DNA from: Prorocentrum cordatum
Taxonomy: Eukaryota; Sar; Dinophyceae; Prorocentrales; Prorocentraceae
Length of the DNA: 45,000 nt
Assembly: GCA_963575745.1 (NCBI GenBank)
Contig: CAUYUJ010014623.1
Coordinates: forward strand, 1-45,000
Reading direction: 5' to 3'
The notes beneath the pieces are model-generated. The model had not been told where the DNA came from and searched no databases. It saw only the letters and a list, made by a program, of their open reading frames with translations. Made by a program: the position numbers and the translations under genes. Shown here piece after piece: positions 40,923-45,000 of this stretch (position 1 is the first letter of the stretch; every line of letters starts with the position of its first letter).

Positions 40923-40944
40923 TCCGTATCCATTTTGGCTCAAG
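40923..40944 (+). other. relict dinoflagellate spliced leader in LINE copy 2
   Basis: Carries the same single G-to-T change as copy 1, so both derive from one ancestral capture. The adjacent upstream bases differ slightly (ATTATGATTTTTT rather than a pure T run). Confidence 0.9.
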
Positions 40945-41023
40945 CTTGAGGGTCGCGGGCTTGAGTTGAAACGTAAGCCTACGTTTGCCCCACACCATCT
41001 CAGTTTTCCTCTGAGTTTCTGAG

Positions 41024-42316
41024 ATGGCTGGATGGGGCGCCGCATCCCAGCACGGTGGCCACGCGTCGTGGACCGAGCAGGGCCGCGGGAGCAGCGGCGC
41101 GCCAGCGCCCTGGCGCCAGCAGCAAGGTGGAGCGTGGCAGTGGTGGCAGTGCACGTTCTGCTCCGAGTGGTGCTGGAACAAGAAGTGCAGCAAGTGCGGT
41201 CTCAAACGTGGGTGGAGCAGCACGTCGGCACCGCACTCCAGCCACCAGAGCCCCCACCAGCCGATGCAGTCGGGCCAGCTGGTCCAGCACGAGCTGCGCG
41301 GCAATATCGATCAACTCCAAGCGGACTTAGCAGCTGCGACGGCGGAGCCGAAGCCCACCAGCAGCACTGCCGACCCCCGCAACCAGCGCTCAGCGGGCGA
41401 CGCCCAGGTCAAGCAGATCGAGGCGGCCCTGAGCGCCCTGCCACTCGTAGGCTTCGACGCGGAGCGCAAGCAGCTGCAGGAGCGGCTTGCGGAGGTCAAG
41501 CTGGCCATCACGCGTCAGAGGCCCCTCGGCGCGCAGATCGACTCCTGCAAGGCAGCGCTCCTGAGGTCCCAGAAGCGGGTCTCCGATTGCCAGCGGGTGA
41601 TCGAGCGCGCCAACGCAGCCAAGCAAGAGGCTGCAGCTGAACAGGCGCGGCTCCAGGCCGAGCTCGCCAAGCTACAGCAGGAGCTCCCGATGGCGAGCGG
41701 GATGAACTGCATCCAGATGATGAGCTCCGCGATGGACTCAGTCCTGAAGGCAACGCAGGACGGTGGAGTGGTTCCACCTCAGCACGTCGCGGAGGCCGAG
41801 AACTTGATGAAGCAGCTCTCGATTGGCATCCAGCAGATTGCTCATATGGCCAATGCGACGGCTCCAGCCCCCATGGACGAGAGCAATGGCACTCGCCGTT
41901 CTCGGCCAGACGAGCCCTACGGGGACGGCGAAGCCAAGGAGCGCAGGATGGTTGGCAAGGGCCCGCTCCACGTCTCAGCGCGACGGTCGCCACCTGCCAG
42001 CAAAAAACGACGATGCCTCGGAGGTGCAAGTCCCGCCTTGAGCGAGGCGGACAGCGCAGGGAAGGCGCGTGACGAGCGGGACCTAGACACGGCAAGAATC
42101 CGACTTGCGTCTGCAAGTGTGCGCACATTTCTCCCTTGGCAAGATGAAGCTAGCTACGACCGCAATGCCTTCACGTCGCTGAAGAGCAAGACTGAACTTC
42201 TCCAGATGATGTTCCACGATGCTGGGTATGGGATCGTTGGCATCCAAGAGGGACGCAGCACTACCAAACGTCACGTTGTGGGTAACTACTACGATGTTCA
42301 CAGGTGCATGCCCTGA
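41024..42316 (+). pseudogene. LINE copy 2 N-terminal region: zinc finger, coiled coil, start of EEP endonuclease
   Basis: A 430-codon frame, the intact counterpart of the copy 1 segment. It has the same RanBP2-like finger (W41, C43, C46, C55, C58), coiled coil and basic SKKRR. The EEP beginning contains RLASASVRTFLPW and GIVGIQEGRSTTKRHVVGNY. It reads through the codon that is TAA in copy 1 and stops at TGA 42,314, where the EEP domain goes on in another frame. The segment is therefore not a complete ORF1. Confidence 0.85.
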
Positions 42317-44018
42317 GTCTCGATGCGGCTCTCAAGTTTGGGTTTCTAATTCATTGCAGTTTTCAGCCGACGTATTCACGCAGCCGAGTGCGCGGATCAC
42401 TACAGTCGTTGGCGTGGCACAGGCATTGGCCGCAGGGCTGGTGATCTGCTCAGCGCACGCCCCCCATGAGTTCTCCACCAAGCGCTCCAAGGATGACTTC
42501 TGGGAGATGCTCGAGAGGCACCTGCTACAATGCACTTCCAAGTTTCCCTCCTACTCCATCGTGCTGCTGATCGACGCCAATGCTCGAGTCGGTAGCGTGA
42601 AATCTCCAGCTCTTGGTTCTGCGTATCGGGACACAGAGAACAACAATGGTGCTCGTTTTCGACGATGCCTTTACAGTGCGAACATGTACGCGGCTAACAC
42701 GGACTTTCCAATCACATGGACCTGGATGTCTACGTACAGGACTACGGCTCGCGTTGACTATGTTTGTATCAAAGCCAGCCACAAACGGTCAATATGCAAT
42801 GCGTATGCTGATGAGAATGTTGATCTGAACTTGGACGGCTCGATTGATCACAGACCTGTTGTGGTGGATGTGACCATGCCGAAGGATGTCCAGCTAGAGA
42901 AAGCAACCAGATGGAGATTGCTCTTGGACAAGACCAAGCTCTCGGACCCGCATCTAGTAGAGTGCTTCAATCAGAAGATGTGGACGTTCCAGTCCCAGAG
43001 CGGGTGGTCTGTGGACCAGCATCTTGCCGAGCTGAATGCGTGGATACTGCAGCATGCCCGAGCCACGTTCGGCCCTCCTCAGAAGCGACCTCGGAAGCCA
43101 TGGATCTCGTCATCCTCGTGGGGCGTGGTTCAGATGGCGGCCCCCCTGGCGCGGCTGCGCCGCAGAGGCTTTCGCGCTGAACGGCTTGCGCTGCTGTCCC
43201 AGGCGCGGTGCGCCTTTGCGCCAGTGCTGCACGCCGACTTTTTGCACCCCGCAACAGAGGGCGGCCGCGGCAGCCTGACTGCCGGCGCTGGGCGGCGTGG
43301 CTGGCGCGCCCGCGCTGCGTGCGCCGAGGCCGCCCGCGCGCCGGCAGCGGCGCGGCGCATGTCTGCCATGCTGCGCCGCACGGCCCGCGATGTCGGGCCG
43401 ATCTCCAGGAAGCTCGTCAAGGCCGATCGCCAGATCTGGATCGGCGTGAAAGCCTTGGAGGCGCAGTGGGCGCACGTCAAGGGCGACTCGCGTACCGCCT
43501 GCGCCATCGCGAGAGCTTTGTCAGGGCGCGGGCTGCCGACAGCCTCCGCGCTCCGTGGGCCTGACGGAGAGCTCACCAGCACACGGGGTGAACGCGACAT
43601 GCTGATGCGCGGACACTTCGCTCAGGTCTTCCGTGGCAAGCTGACTGCCCCTGAGGCCTTGGCAGCAGCGGCCGCGCCGCCGCGCTTTCAGCATTGCGCA
43701 GAGGCTAGCGTGCTGCGCGTCGCGCCGAGTGCGGCGCGCAGCGCATTCATGTTGTTAAAGAATATCAAAGGCGTCGGCAATGACGGTATTCCAGGCGAGC
43801 CAATTCGTTCGGCCGTTGACTCGCTCGCAGTCGAATTTTCGGAACTCCATGTCAAGATTGTCGAGCGGGAGCGATGGCCTTTGTCTTGGACTGGAGGTAG
43901 GCTCGTCGATATATATATATATATAGATAAAAAGAAAGGCAGCGTTGAAGATCCCGATAACTTTCGAGGGATCCTTCTGACAGATCACTCTGCCAAGGGT
44001 TTTTTTTCTATCAGTTAA
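42219..44018 (+). pseudogene. LINE copy 2 EEP endonuclease remainder, linker and RT N-terminus
   Basis: The longest intact LINE frame here. It has LLIDANARVGS and SIDHRPVVVDV (EEP), the Arg/Ala-rich linker, GNDGIPGEPIRSAV, and, unlike copy 1, reads through the TA tract. That gives VDIYIYIDKKKGSVEDPDNF, where the TA tract is four bases longer. It stops at 44,018 after a poly-T tract of eight (seven in copy 1). Confidence 0.87.
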
Positions 44019-44023
44019 GGTCA

Positions 44024-44407
44024 GTGCTTGATAGTAAGTATAACGCGCGCCAGCTTAGCATGCAGTGCGGCGCCACCGCGAAGCGTGGTGCAGATTTTGC
44101 CTCACATCTCGTGCTCATGTTAATCAACATGGCTAAGCTTCAGGATGCGTGCGTGTTTGTGCTCTTCCTCGATTTAGTCAAAGCGTTCGATCGGGTAGTG
44201 CGCGAGCTTGTGTGCGGCATGACAGATGAGCAGCTCGCAGATCCTCTTACATACTTTGTGTCACTAGGTGTGTCCGCCGAGACAGCACGTAAGATAATTC
44301 TATATTTAGGCATGTACGGCTCAGCTTGTCAGCAGTGGCAGGTATACCCAAAGACGGCTGAGCTCATCGCTAGATTGCACCGCATGGCGTGGTTTTCAGT
44401 ATGCTGA
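44024..44407 (+). pseudogene. LINE copy 2 RT segment with motif A
   Basis: QCGATAKRGADFASHL and VLFLDLVKAFDRVV (copy 1 has LAKAFD). The frame is lost at the same TTTT run as in copy 1, just before motif B. Confidence 0.88.
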
Positions 44408-45000
44408 CCTCCATGAAGTAGTGCAGACATTCACAGGTGGTCGCCAAGGGTGCGTGTTTGGCACAGTCATGTTTAACGGAGCGTGCAGCATCGCACTCTT
44501 CATGTTGTATTCCGAGCTTGCTAAGTTAGGACTCGGGCTCCGACTGTCTCGCAGGGAAGGCCGGTTTTGGAATGCAAATCCACATGACGAAGCACGCGCG
44601 TTGCACGAAGAGCACGTTATGGATGCTGCATTTGTTGATGACGAGTGCCTTCTGCTGCTCGCCTCCACGCCTACTCGCCTCAACTCTGCCATCCACGCAC
44701 TTATGAAAGCGGTTGTCCAGACGTTTGCAGCGCTTGCTCTAGAAATCAATTGGAAGCCTGGCAAGTCATAGTGCATGGTAGTGCACAGAGGTAAGCAGAG
44801 TAGCAAGCATTATGCTCGATTGAAATGCGGAAATCAGCGCTGTTTTAAGTTTCCAGAGTTCGGTATCTCACTGCATGTAGTCGATGGGTACAAACATCTA
44901 GGGTGTGTCACGACTCCTGATGGTCGTCTGAAGCGAGACGCCGATCATAAGATTTCGCAAACTCTGAGCGCTTACGTTCCTATTGCCTGTGAAGTTTTTT
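44397..45000 (+). pseudogene. LINE copy 2 RT motifs B and C and thumb, cut by the window end
   Basis: FQYADLHEVVQTFTGGRQGC (motif B), AAFVDDECLL (motif C, Asp pair near 44,635), then the TAG at 44,769 also present in copy 1. After it comes MVVHRGKQSSKHYARLKCGN up to the window end. Confidence 0.87.

Larger units (their letters stand above)
39584..45000 (+). mobile_element. LINE copy 2, 5' shortened, cut by the window end, inactive
   Basis: Matches copy 1 from about 30,661 onward at an offset of 8,939-8,946 bp. Divergence is roughly 1% (about 13 changes in the first 1.25 kb of coding sequence). The left end falls within a 73-bp monomer, so it has seven monomers instead of twelve. The join reads GAGGGGTGCCGCCGGAT then CTGCGTGAGG, as if two monomers recombined at a short shared GGAT. 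The 3' part lies outside the window. Confidence 0.88.

Overview
This window looks like nuclear DNA of a dinoflagellate. The strongest evidence is a near-perfect relict of the 22-nt dinoflagellate spliced leader (one G-to-T change) in two long retroelement copies (31,982-32,003 and 40,923-40,944). Supporting features are GC-rich coding blocks without introns, very high tandem-repeat content, and a LINE with a RanBP2-like zinc finger, an endonuclease/exonuclease/phosphatase (EEP) domain, a reverse transcriptase (RT) and C-terminal zinc fingers. Genus cannot be told by eye. I see no intact single-frame host gene, no rRNA and no convincing tRNA.

Layout. 1-4.7 kb: a heptamer array running into telomere-like sequence, a ~106-bp satellite that changes subtype, a 90-bp satellite, and a GAT microsatellite. 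4.8-16.3 kb: non-coding DNA of diverged dispersed repeats, GGCCTCTTGG minisatellite, CCT microsatellites and several striking palindromes, including a T-shaped one at 13.73-13.85 kb and a ~0.4-kb foldback family present three times. 16.3-20.75 kb: an ACATG-rich tract, a second array of the ~100-bp satellite, a 12-bp minisatellite and a ~57-bp minisatellite. 21.4-23.0 kb: a composite cassette that also occurs in the 5' region of the LINE. 23.2-25.9 kb: a PIF1/RecD2-like helicase gene with all main motifs but two frame breaks. 26.4-30.2 kb: tandem duplications and a large AGT/ACT microsatellite that switches strand.

30.2-37.1 kb: a nearly full-length LINE (copy 1) lying inside the ACT microsatellite. 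37.1-38.6 kb: the ACT array resumes. 38.6-39.4 kb: a broken minus-strand gene with a Cys-rich segment. 39.6-45.0 kb: LINE copy 2, about 99% identical to copy 1 and cut by the window end.

Functional reading. The two LINE copies share the 73-bp monomers, the 5' cassette, the spliced-leader relict and several inactivating lesions. They therefore descend from an already damaged element, most simply by DNA-level duplication. The helicase and the LINE, unrelated proteins, sit a similar short distance (~180-230 bp) downstream of the same kind of cassette, so that cassette may be a mobile or regulatory unit. All identities are by eye; nothing was aligned by software.
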